Source: Alphaproteobacteria bacterium
Lineage (GTDB): Bacteria > Pseudomonadota > Alphaproteobacteria > SHVZ01
NCBI GenBank assembly: GCA_016869375.1
Contig: VGEH01000010.1
Span: 1-55,341 of the forward strand
Length of the DNA stretch: 55,341 bases
Direction: 5' to 3'
The position numbers were made by a program, and so were the translations under genes. How positions within the stretch are numbered: the first letter of the stretch is position 1; every line of letters starts with the position of its first letter. Positions 11,487 through 19,386 of this stretch are shown piece after piece. The notes under the pieces were generated by a model, which worked only from the letters and a program-made list of their open reading frames with translations, was not told the origin of the DNA and made no database searches.

Positions 11487-11529
11487 AAAAAATGCGGATG
11501 CCGCCGCAATATTCTGCGGCGGCATCCGC
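11487..11529 (-). terminator. Rho-independent terminator of argC
   Basis: A perfect 15-bp stem (11494-11508 with 11515-11529) with a six-base loop is followed on the minus strand by ATTTTTT. It starts 26 bases behind the argC stop codon and is the strongest intrinsic terminator in the window. Confidence 0.93.
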
Positions 11530-11554
11530 TCGACCTTAGACGATGTCTTCAGCC

Positions 11555-12514
11555 TTACTCCGCCGCGACCGGAAGCGCCGCGTCGGTCTGCTGGAGACCC
11601 AGCATCAGATCCATGTTCTGCACGCAGGCGCCGGACGCGCCCTTGCCGAGATTGTCGAGGCGCGCAGTCAGGAGCACCTGGCCGCTGGCCTCGTTCTCGA
11701 AGACGAAGAGCTCCATCAGGTTGGTGCCGTTCAGCGCGTCGGGAGCGACGCCCGCCGTCGAGCTGCCCATCGGCATCACCTTGACGAAGCGCTGGCCGGC
11801 ATAGCGCTCGGCGAGCAGCGCGTGCAGGTCCTTGCCGCTCGCCTTCTTCGCCAGCGTGCGCAGATGCAGCGGCACATTCACCAGCATGCCCTGCGCGAAG
11901 GCCGCGTATGACGGCTGGAACACCGGCGCGCCCGAGAGCTTGCCGTAGACCTTCATCTCCGGCAGGTGCTTGTGCTTCAGCTCCAGGCCGTAGGCGAGAT
12001 AGACGTCCTTGGGCTTCGCGGTCGAGCGGCCTTCATAGACGTCGATCAGCGACTTGCCCGCGCCGGAGTAGCCCGAGATCGCGTTCACCGTCACCGGATG
12101 ATCGGCCGACATGACGCCGGCATCGGTCAGGGGCCGGATCAGCGCGACCGCGCCGGTCGGATAGCAACCGGGATTGGAGACCCGAGTGGACGAGCGGATC
12201 TTCTCCGCCTGCCCCGCGATCATTTCGGGGAAGCCGTAGGCCCAGTCTGGGTTGACGCGATGCGCGGTCGACGCGTCGATCACCCGGACCTTCGGGTTGT
12301 CGATCAGCGAGACGGCCTCGCGCGCGGCGTCGTCGGGAAGGCAGAGGATGGCGAGGTCGGCTGCATTCAGCATCCGTTTGCGCTCGGCCGGATCCTTCCG
12401 CTTCGCCGGGTCGATGCTCACCAGCTCGATGTCACGACGGCCGCGGAGACGCGCCTGGATCTGCAATCCGGTCGTACCCGCTTCGCCATCAATGAACACC
12501 GCCGGCCGAGTCAT
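11555..12514 (-). CDS. argC: N-acetyl-gamma-glutamyl-phosphate reductase
   Basis: This 319-residue enzyme of arginine synthesis reduces N-acetylglutamyl phosphate to N-acetylglutamate semialdehyde with NADPH. The Rossmann start FIDGEAGTTGLQIQARL and the catalytic SNPGCYPTGA (Cys117) are clear. The length and the EAGTTG form of the nucleotide motif match the shorter, type 2 ArgC group. It begins 18 bases behind putA with a good AAGGAGAA ribosome site, so it may be read from the putA transcript. That neighbourhood is unusual, since argC in Alphaproteobacteria often follows rplM-rpsI. A strong terminator follows. Confidence 0.95.
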   Translation of the reverse strand: MTRPAVFIDGEAGTTGLQIQARLRGRRDIELVSIDPAKRKDPAERKRMLNAADLAILCLPDDAAREAVSLIDNPKVRVIDASTAHRVNPDWAYGFPEMIAGQAEKIRSSTRVSNPGCYPTGAVALIRPLTDAGVMSADHPVTVNAISGYSGAGKSLIDVYEGRSTAKPKDVYLAYGLELKHKHLPEMKVYGKLSGAPVFQPSYAAFAQGMLVNVPLHLRTLAKKASGKDLHALLAERYAGQRFVKVMPMGSSTAGVAPDALNGTNLMELFVFENEASGQVLLTARLDNLGKGASGACVQNMDLMLGLQQTDAALPVAAE

Positions 12515-12532
12515 CGCACGTTCTCCTTGATT

Positions 12533-15500
12533 CTAGGCTTCAGACAAAGACAGCAGCGAGGCGTTCCCGCCCGCTGCTGTCGTGTCGACCGATATTGTGC
12601 GTTCGGTCGCGAAACGATGCAAGTAGAAGGGCCCGCCGGCCTTCGGGCCGGTGCCTGAAAGCCCTTCTCCGCCAAAGGGTTGGACGCCGACCACGGCGCC
12701 GATCATGTTGCGGTTCACATAGGTGTTGCCGACCCCGATTCCGCGAACCACCCGCTCGACCGTTCCGTCGATGCGGCTGTGGACGCCGAGCGTCAGGCCG
12801 AAGCGCGTGCCGCGGACCTCCTCCAGAACGCGGTCGAGGTCGCGCGCCCGGTAGCGGACGACATGCAGGATCGGGCCGAACACTTCGCCCGGCAGGCGCC
12901 CGATCGAATCGATCTCGACCGCCATCGGCGCGAAGAAGGTGCCTTTCAGGCAGTCGCGGTCGACCGGGGCGCGGGCAATGAGCTTGCCCTCCCGCACCAT
13001 CCTGGTCGCGTGCTCGTCGAGCATCTTGATCGCATCGGCATCGATCACCGGGCCGACATCGGTCGCGAGCAGTCCGGGATCGCCGACGCTCACTTCCTTC
13101 ATCGCGCCGGCGAGCATGGTGCAGATGCGGTCGGCGACCTCCTCCTGCAGGAAGAGCACCCGGAGCGCCGAGCAGCGCTGGCCGGCGCTCTGGAAGGCGG
13201 AGGTGATCGCGTCCTGCACCACCTGCTCGGGCAGGGCGGAGGAGTCGACGATCATCGCGTTCTGCCCGCCGGTCTCGGCGATGAAGGGGATGATCGGCCC
13301 GTCGCGGTCGGCGAGCGCCTTGGCGATCTTGCGCGCGGTGTCGGTGCCGCCGGTGAAGGCGATACCGGCGATGCGCGTATCCTCGACCAGCTTCGCGCCG
13401 ACCCTGCCGTCGCCCGGCAGCAGGTGGATGACCTCGCCCGGAATGCCAGCCTCGTGCATCAGATGCACGGCGTAAGTCGCGATCGCCGGCGTTTGCTCCG
13501 CCGGCTTGGCGATCACCGCATTGCCGGATGCCAGCGCCGCGGTGATCTGTCCCGTGAAGATCGCCAGCGGGAAATTCCACGGGCTGATGCAGGCGAAGAC
13601 GCCGCGGCCATGCAGCTCCAGCCGGTTCTTTTCGCCCGTGGGGCCTGGAAGCTCGATCGGCCGGGCGAAATCGGCGCGCGCCCGCGCCGCGTAGTAGCGG
13701 CAGAAATCGACCGCCTCGCGGACCTCCGCGACGGCGTCGGGCAGCGTCTTCCCGGCCTCGCGCACGCAAAGCGCCATCAGCGCCGGCATGTGGGTTTCGT
13801 AGAGGCTGGCGAGCCGCTCTAACGCGAGGGCACGATGCTCGGCCGGCGTCTCGTCCCAGGCTTTCGCCGCCTTCGACGCCGAGGCGAGCGCCTTCTCGAT
13901 GGTCGCGTCGTCCGCCTCGACGATGGTCGAGACGCGCCGCGTCGTATCCGATGGATCGAAGCCCGGCTTCTCGTAGCCGCGGGCGGCCTTGCCCTCGACC
14001 AGCGGCTCGGCCCGCCAGGGCGCTTTCGCCGCGGCTTCCATGTCCTTCGCCAGCTGCGTCAGCGTCGGATCGTCGGAGAGATCCAGCCCTCGCGAATTGG
14101 CGCGCTCGGGCCGGTAGAGGTCGAGCGGGTGCGGGATGCGCGGATGCGGCTTGGCCGCGAGGCTGCGCAGACGCGAGACCGGATCGGCGACGATCTCCTC
14201 GATCGGCAGGGACTCATCGACGATGCGGTTGACGAAGGAGGTGTTGGCGCCATTCTCGAGCAGGCGGCGCACGAGATAGGCGAGCAGATCCTCATGCGTT
14301 CCGACCGGCGCGTAGACGCGGCACGGCACTTCGGCGATCACCTGCTCGTAGAGCGCCTCGCCCATGCCGTGCAGGCGCTGGAACTCGAAGGGCCGGTTGC
14401 CGGCGAGCACGCGGATCGCCGCCAGCGTGTGCGCGTTGTGCGTGGCGAATTGCGGATAGAAGAGATCGGTGCGCGCAAGCAGCCGCTTGGCGACGGCGAG
14501 ATAGGAGACGTCGGTCGAGACTTTTCGCGTGAAGACCGGGTAGCCGAGGCCGCGTTCCTGCGCGCGCTTCACCTCCGAATCCCAGTAGGCGCCCTTGACC
14601 AGCCGCACCATCAGCCGGCGGCGCGAGGCCTCGGCGATCTCGATCAGGCGCTCGACCACGGCGGTACCACGCTTCTGATAGGCCTGAACCGCGAGCCCGA
14701 AGCCCTCCCAGCTCTTCAGCGAGGGCGAGGCAGCGACCGCGGCGACGATGTCGAGCGACAGCTCGAGCCGGTCGGCCTCCTCGGCATCGACGGTGAAGTT
14801 GATGTCGTGCGACGCGGCAGCCTCGGCGAGCGAAAGCAGGCGCGGCACCAGCTCCGCCATGACGCGCGCGCGCTTGCCGTGCTCGTAGCGTGGATGGATC
14901 GCCGAGAGCTTGACCGAGATGCCAGGCGCCTTGAGCGGTCCCCTGCCCTTCGCCGCCTTGCCGATCGCCGCGATCGCGGCGCGATACGAGGCGAGATAGC
15001 GGTCGGCATCGGCCTGGGTGCGTGCCGCCTCGCCCAGCATGTCGTAGGAGTAGCGGTAGCCCTTCTTCTCCATCGGCTCGGCGCGGTCCAGCGCCTCCTC
15101 GATGGTGCGGCCCATGACGAACTGCCGGCCGAGGATACGCATCGCCTGGGTCACCGCCTGGCGGATCACCGGCTCGCCCGAGCGGCGCACGATGCGGCGC
15201 AGCACGTTGGTCCAGTCGCGGTCCTCGTCCTCCCGCATGCCCATGACGCGGCCGGTGAGCATCAGCGCCCAGGTCGAGGCATTGACGAAGAGGGAGTCGG
15301 ATCCGCCGAGATGGCTTTCCCAGTCGGCACCGCCGATCTTGTCGCGGATCAGCCGGTCGGCGGTCTCTGCGTCGGGAATGCGCAACAGCGCCTCGGCGAG
15401 GCACATGAGCACGACGCCTTCGCGGCTGGAGAGCGCGTATTCGTGCAGGAAGGCATCGAGGCCGCCTGACGTGCGCTGCTTGCGCACCTCCTCGACCAGG

Positions 15501-15664
15501 GCGCGTGCGGTGCGCGTGACCTCGCGTATCTGGTCGGGGCTGAGCGCCGCCTCGGCCAGCAGCGCCTCGATCACCTGGGTCTCGTCGGCGCGGTAGAGCG
15601 ACTGCAGCCTCGCCCGCGCGTCGGTCGCCGGCGCCGGGATCGCGTCGAAGACGAAGGCGCTCAT
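12533..15664 (-). CDS. putA: Bifunctional proline dehydrogenase / glutamate semialdehyde dehydrogenase (PutA)
   Basis: This 1043-residue enzyme oxidises proline to glutamate in two steps. The N-terminal half holds the FAD-dependent proline dehydrogenase barrel (for example RLVKGAYWDSEVKRAQ and QFATHNAHTLAAI). The C-terminal half holds the NAD-dependent aldehyde dehydrogenase with IAETGGQNAMIVDSS and the catalytic cysteine in SAGQRCSALRV (Cys831). It lacks the N-terminal ribbon-helix-helix repressor domain of the E. coli protein and is of the short type, so it should not regulate its own gene. It starts six bases behind the methyltransferase gene. Confidence 0.96.
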   Translation of the reverse strand: MSAFVFDAIPAPATDARARLQSLYRADETQVIEALLAEAALSPDQIREVTRTARALVEEVRKQRTSGGLDAFLHEYALSSREGVVLMCLAEALLRIPDAETADRLIRDKIGGADWESHLGGSDSLFVNASTWALMLTGRVMGMREDEDRDWTNVLRRIVRRSGEPVIRQAVTQAMRILGRQFVMGRTIEEALDRAEPMEKKGYRYSYDMLGEAARTQADADRYLASYRAAIAAIGKAAKGRGPLKAPGISVKLSAIHPRYEHGKRARVMAELVPRLLSLAEAAASHDINFTVDAEEADRLELSLDIVAAVAASPSLKSWEGFGLAVQAYQKRGTAVVERLIEIAEASRRRLMVRLVKGAYWDSEVKRAQERGLGYPVFTRKVSTDVSYLAVAKRLLARTDLFYPQFATHNAHTLAAIRVLAGNRPFEFQRLHGMGEALYEQVIAEVPCRVYAPVGTHEDLLAYLVRRLLENGANTSFVNRIVDESLPIEEIVADPVSRLRSLAAKPHPRIPHPLDLYRPERANSRGLDLSDDPTLTQLAKDMEAAAKAPWRAEPLVEGKAARGYEKPGFDPSDTTRRVSTIVEADDATIEKALASASKAAKAWDETPAEHRALALERLASLYETHMPALMALCVREAGKTLPDAVAEVREAVDFCRYYAARARADFARPIELPGPTGEKNRLELHGRGVFACISPWNFPLAIFTGQITAALASGNAVIAKPAEQTPAIATYAVHLMHEAGIPGEVIHLLPGDGRVGAKLVEDTRIAGIAFTGGTDTARKIAKALADRDGPIIPFIAETGGQNAMIVDSSALPEQVVQDAITSAFQSAGQRCSALRVLFLQEEVADRICTMLAGAMKEVSVGDPGLLATDVGPVIDADAIKMLDEHATRMVREGKLIARAPVDRDCLKGTFFAPMAVEIDSIGRLPGEVFGPILHVVRYRARDLDRVLEEVRGTRFGLTLGVHSRIDGTVERVVRGIGVGNTYVNRNMIGAVVGVQPFGGEGLSGTGPKAGGPFYLHRFATERTISVDTTAAGGNASLLSLSEA

Positions 15665-15669
15665 GGCGG

Positions 15670-16521
15670 CTACCCCTTCTTCTGGAAGAAGCCGCTCTCG
15701 CGCGCCCAGTCGAGCACCGTCTTGCGGTACTCCTCGCTGAAATGACTCGGCACGAAGGGCGACGCGCCGGCGAGATCGACCGGCACGAACTTGTCGGCCT
15801 CGCGCCGCATGACCCAGAAGCCGGTATAGGACGAGACCGGCCCCATCGCCTCGGCGACCGCCAGCGTCACGCCCGGGTGATAGGGCTTGCGGTTCTTCGG
15901 ATCGATGACGGCGTCGCGATCGATGTTGTCGCGGAGGAATTTCTCGTCGACCTCGGTCAGCTGCTGCTCGAGGTCGTCGCCGCAGAGAAGACCGCCCTCG
16001 GCGACGAGCCGCCTGGCCTCGGCGAGGTCGGCGACGACGTCGGGGTAGTAATGCGAGCCGTCGACATAGACGATGTCGAAGCCGCCCTCGCGCAGCATCG
16101 ACAGCACGTCCTTCGACTTGCCGCGCAGATGGTCGACCCGCACCTTCTTCGGCACGCAGGAGGCGTTGTGGCGGAAGACCGAATAGGCGAGCTCGGTCGA
16201 GGCCGCCTGGTTCATCGCGTGATAGGCGCCGTCGACATTGATGTCGTCGGAGGCGAGATAGGGCGACCAGGTATCGACGCAGAGGATCTCGCCGTCGCCG
16301 GCGATGAAGCGATCGATCGCCGCACCCCAGGTCAGCACCGAGGCGCCCATCCAGGACCCGACCTCGAGCAGCCGGAATTTGGTTTCACGCCCGGCGAACA
16401 GCGACACCGAGGCGGTGAGCCAGAGATGGCGCATCGCATTCGCTTGCCCGAGCTGCATGGCATTGAGCGAGTCGGGCAGGAACGGCTTGCCTGGTGAGAT
16501 GAGGCCGAGGATGTCCTTCAT
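15670..16521 (-). CDS. Class I SAM-dependent methyltransferase family protein
   Basis: This 283-residue protein has a Rossmann-type methyltransferase core. RLLEVGSWMGASVLTWG is motif I for S-adenosylmethionine, ILCVDTWSP is the acidic strand-2 end, and FDIVYVDGSHYYPDVVADL is the strand-4/5 region typical of the Methyltransf_24 / cephalosporin-hydroxylase-like group. The acceptor is unknown. The gene reads directly into putA. No Shine-Dalgarno is visible before the ATG, and an AT-rich TATTAT lies only about ten bases upstream, so the message may be nearly leaderless. Confidence 0.75.
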   Translation of the reverse strand: MKDILGLISPGKPFLPDSLNAMQLGQANAMRHLWLTASVSLFAGRETKFRLLEVGSWMGASVLTWGAAIDRFIAGDGEILCVDTWSPYLASDDINVDGAYHAMNQAASTELAYSVFRHNASCVPKKVRVDHLRGKSKDVLSMLREGGFDIVYVDGSHYYPDVVADLAEARRLVAEGGLLCGDDLEQQLTEVDEKFLRDNIDRDAVIDPKNRKPYHPGVTLAVAEAMGPVSSYTGFWVMRREADKFVPVDLAGASPFVPSHFSEEYRKTVLDWARESGFFQKKG

Positions 16522-16679
16522 CAGAACATAATACCCTCAAGACCACGGTCGCGGCGATCACGCCCTCTGCCGCGAAGTCCCTCGAATCGCGCCGGCGACC
16601 GAGCGGGGCCGGCCTGCAGCCGCGAAGCGGCGAGGACCCGGCGAAAGCGAGGGGCGCAGAACGGCGCATCCGCGCTCTT

Positions 16680-16697
16680 TGTTTCCTGTTGGAAACA
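16680..16697. promoter_or_regulatory. Operator-like palindrome before the aldolase/M81 cluster
   Basis: TGTTTCC-N4-GGAAACA is a perfect seven-base inverted repeat, 49 bases before the aldolase start, in the gap between two divergent genes. It has the form of a dimeric repressor site. A weaker match with the same inner spacing (TTTC-N6-GAAA) lies before the first M81 gene. No regulator gene is adjacent. Confidence 0.5.
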
Positions 16698-16746
16698 CCG
16701 GCGGCACCATGGCAGTCTTTGGCCCTCCCCGCCGGAGCGATTTCCG

Positions 16747-17517
16747 ATGACCGCCATACCCATTCGTGCCCGCTCCAACTCCGCCCAGGAAGAGGCGGAG
16801 TGGAAGCTCCGCACCGACCTCGCCGCCGTGTTCCGCGTCCATGCCCGGCTCGGCTGGAACGAGCAGATCGGCAACCACCATTCGGTGATGCTGCCGACGA
16901 GGCCGGGCGAGAAGCCGCTGTTCCTGATCAATGCGCGCGGCCTCCTGTTCCAGGAGGTCACCGCCTCCAACCTGATCGTCTGCGACCTCGACGGCAATGT
17001 CGTGCGCGGCACCGGCGAGCTGCGCAAGGTCGCCTTCTGCATCCATGCGCGCATCCACCTCGCCAATCCGAAGGCGGTGGCTCTGCTGCACGTGCATCCG
17101 CAGTACCTGACCGCTCTCTCGATGATCGAGGACGGGCGGCTCGAGCTGTCACACTTCAACAACCTCATGCTGAACGACCGCATCGCCTATGACGACGAGA
17201 CCAACGATGCGATCACGCCCGAGGAAGGCGACCGCTACGCCCGCGTCCTCGGCGACAAGACGATCCTGCTGATGCCGCATCACGGCGTCACCGTGATCGG
17301 CCCGACGATCGAAGAGGCCTTCGACGAGCTTGCCGGCGCCGAGCGCACCGCGATGTATCAGATCACCGCCATGCAGACCGGTCGCAAGCTGCGCACCTTC
17401 CCCGACCATATGCGCCGCCGCCATCTCGGCTCGATCGGCGAGCGCTGGGATTCCCGCATGCATCTCGATGCCTGGCGGCGCATCCTCGACAAGGAAGAAC
17501 CCGAATACGCGAGCTGA
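16747..17517 (+). CDS. Class II aldolase/adducin family protein
   Basis: This 256-residue protein has the class II aldolase fold. NHHSVMLPT near residue 41, the zinc-ligand pair in LLHVHPQYL and the C-terminal LLMPHHGVTVIG are recognisable. Members cleave or epimerise small hydroxy-acid or sugar-phosphate substrates by zinc-stabilised enolates, and some act as decarboxylases; the substrate cannot be told here. It begins a plus-strand run with the PLP enzyme 30 bases downstream. A GGAGCG ribosome site precedes the ATG. The palindrome at 16680-16697 probably controls it. Confidence 0.85.
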   Translation: MTAIPIRARSNSAQEEAEWKLRTDLAAVFRVHARLGWNEQIGNHHSVMLPTRPGEKPLFLINARGLLFQEVTASNLIVCDLDGNVVRGTGELRKVAFCIHARIHLANPKAVALLHVHPQYLTALSMIEDGRLELSHFNNLMLNDRIAYDDETNDAITPEEGDRYARVLGDKTILLMPHHGVTVIGPTIEEAFDELAGAERTAMYQITAMQTGRKLRTFPDHMRRRHLGSIGERWDSRMHLDAWRRILDKEEPEYAS

Positions 17518-17546
17518 CGTATTTCCCTCGAAAGGCTGATCCTCCG

Positions 17547-19046
17547 ATGACCGACGCGTCCTCCTCCCGCGCCAACGACAATCCGTATCTCCGCCTCAAC
17601 GTCCGGCCGTTCATCAACTGCGCCTCGGTGCGCACGATTCATGGCGGCAGCCTGATGCGGCCCGAGGTCAAATCGGCGATGTCGCGGGCGTCCGCCCAGT
17701 TCGTGAACATCTACGAGCTGATGGAAGAGGCCGGAAAGCGTATCGGCGACCTGATGGGCTGCGACCTCGGCATCGTCACGCCGGGCAGCGCCGCCGCGGT
17801 CGCGCTCGGTACCGCGGGCGCCGTCGCCGGCAACGACCCCGAGCGCATCTCGCGCCTGCCGCTGACCGAGGGCATGCGCAACAAGGTGCTGATGGGCAAG
17901 GGGCACCGCTTCTCCTACGACCACGCGATCCGCATGTGCGGCACGACGATCCACGAGTTCGGCTCCAAGGAGGAGCTGAGAAAGCTGCTCGAGGATCCGA
18001 CCGTGGCGATGATCTGCGTCTACGGCCTGATGGAGCCCGAAGGTCCCTGCTCGCTCGAGGATATGATCGAGCTGGCCAGGCCGAAGAACGTGCCGATCAT
18101 GGTCGACGCCGCCTCCGAACATGTCGAGCGGCCTTCGCCCTGGCTCGTGCGCGGCGCCGACATGGTCATCTATTCCGGCGGCAAGTTCCTGCAGGCGCCG
18201 CAGGTGACCGGCCTTCTGCTCGGCAAGGAGAAGATCATCCGTGCCGCCTGGGCCAACGCCTCGCCGCACCAAGGCATCGGCCGGCCGATGAAGGTCTCGA
18301 AGGAGGACATCATCGGCGTCGTCACCGCGCTCGAATACTGGATCGAGGAGCGCGACCATCCGGGCGAGCGCAAGCAATGGGCGGCCGACCTCGACATCAT
18401 CGCCAAGAAGGTGAGCGCCGTTCCCGGCGTCGAGACCAAGATTCGCGCGCCGTCAGGCGGCGTGAAGGTGCCGCGCCTGATCATCTCCTGGGACAAGACC
18501 AAGGTCCCGCATACCGGCCTCGAGCTGCGCCAGCGCCTTCTCGACGGCGAGCCCCGCGTCATGCTGGACGACATGGAAGCGACCGACCGCTCGGTAGTCG
18601 TCGATCCGTTCAACCTAGTGAAGGGGGAGGCCGTGATCGTCGGCGACGCCATGGCGCGCGCGCTCGCGGCGAAGCCGGTGGCCGTCACCGCGCCGGCGCC
18701 GTCGGTGAAGGTCGACGGCAAATGGGACGTGACGATCGATTTCGGCGACGGCCCGGCGACGCATCGCCTCGAGCTGACGCAGAGCGATGCGAAGGTCGGC
18801 GGCCGCCACAAGACCAAGTATTTCGACAGCGAGGTCAACGGCACGGTCGCCGGCGACCGCGTCACGGTCTCGGCGCTGCACCGCTACGAGGGATGCCGCC
18901 TGGGCTATCGCTTCGAGGGCACCGTCAAGGACGGCGCCATGGCGGGCGATGTGGTCCTGGGTACCGGCGGCGAAGCCCATCAAGGCCCGGTCAACCTCGC
19001 CCAGTACGGGAAGACCTCGTTCAGCGCCAAGCGCGTTGCCGGCTGA
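17547..19046 (+). CDS. SelA-like PLP-dependent enzyme with C-terminal beta-rich extension
   Basis: This 499-residue protein has a fold-type I PLP domain (about residues 15-375) of the group containing selenocysteine synthase SelA and D-glucosaminate-6-phosphate ammonia-lyase. The PLP lysine is likely Lys213 in YSGGKFLQAPQVTG, and the pocket Asp is in PIMVDAASEH. A Pro/Ala/Val linker (about 375-390) leads to a C-terminal region of roughly 110 residues with alternating beta-type sequence (GKWDVTIDFGDG, RYEGCRLGYRFEGTV, LAQYGKTSFSAKR). This is absent from ordinary family members and from the paralogue at 22317. No selenium role is likely, since no selD, selB or tRNA-Sec is nearby. The reaction is probably an elimination or racemisation on an amino acid derivative. 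Confidence 0.78.
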   Translation: MTDASSSRANDNPYLRLNVRPFINCASVRTIHGGSLMRPEVKSAMSRASAQFVNIYELMEEAGKRIGDLMGCDLGIVTPGSAAAVALGTAGAVAGNDPERISRLPLTEGMRNKVLMGKGHRFSYDHAIRMCGTTIHEFGSKEELRKLLEDPTVAMICVYGLMEPEGPCSLEDMIELARPKNVPIMVDAASEHVERPSPWLVRGADMVIYSGGKFLQAPQVTGLLLGKEKIIRAAWANASPHQGIGRPMKVSKEDIIGVVTALEYWIEERDHPGERKQWAADLDIIAKKVSAVPGVETKIRAPSGGVKVPRLIISWDKTKVPHTGLELRQRLLDGEPRVMLDDMEATDRSVVVDPFNLVKGEAVIVGDAMARALAAKPVAVTAPAPSVKVDGKWDVTIDFGDGPATHRLELTQSDAKVGGRHKTKYFDSEVNGTVAGDRVTVSALHRYEGCRLGYRFEGTVKDGAMAGDVVLGTGGEAHQGPVNLAQYGKTSFSAKRVAG

Positions 19047-19060
19047 AGCCGGCGACGCCT

Positions 19061-19198
19061 TTAGCGCACGGGCTTGCGCGGCTGCGACTTGGCCGGCTGC
19101 GCGGCCCGCTTCGGCTGCGAACGGCTCAGCCATTCCAGCGCGGCGAGAAAGACCGTCGCGAAGACGAAAACCGTACCGATGACCATGCCGACGCCCAT
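19061..19198 (-). CDS. Small single-helix membrane protein (45 residues)
   Basis: A 45-codon frame on the strand opposite to its neighbours starts at an ATG with AGGAGAG placed five bases upstream. The product has a hydrophobic N-terminal helix (about residues 2-22), a WL boundary and a basic, Pro/Gln-rich tail (PKRAAQPAKSQPRKPVR). It resembles no family I know. The good ribosome site and classical membrane-anchor-plus-basic-tail layout argue for a real gene. It converges on the SelA-like gene and diverges from the first M81 gene. Confidence 0.5.
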   Translation of the reverse strand: MGVGMVIGTVFVFATVFLAALEWLSRSQPKRAAQPAKSQPRKPVR

Positions 19199-19288
19199 CG
19201 CACTCTCCTGGACCACAAGCGCGCCCTTTTGGCGCCGGGAAGTTTCTACGGCGTTCGCGGTTTATCGCCGGTTAACGTCCGGCGTTGT

Positions 19289-19302
19289 TTTCGCATGAGA
19301 AA
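19289..19302. promoter_or_regulatory. Second, weaker operator-like site before the M81 genes
   Basis: TTTC-N6-GAAA lies 85 bases before the first M81 gene. It has the same inner half-sites and spacing as the perfect palindrome at 16680-16697 (TTTC-N6-GAAA in that one too). The flanks are less symmetric, so it may be chance. Confidence 0.3.
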
Positions 19303-19386
19303 TCATTGTTCTATCTCAGCAGCTTGGCGGGAAAGCGCGCCGGGTGATAGCGTTCGCCCCCTATCGACCGAAGGACCCTGAAAACC

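Noticed and set aside
13835..15469. 544-codon open frame opposite putA
   Set aside because: Low-complexity charged translation. putA on the other strand has clear domains over the whole length.
12533..15664. Truncated PutA because the N-terminal DNA-binding domain is missing
   Set aside because: PutA proteins of about 1000-1050 residues without that domain are a regular type. Both enzyme domains are complete.
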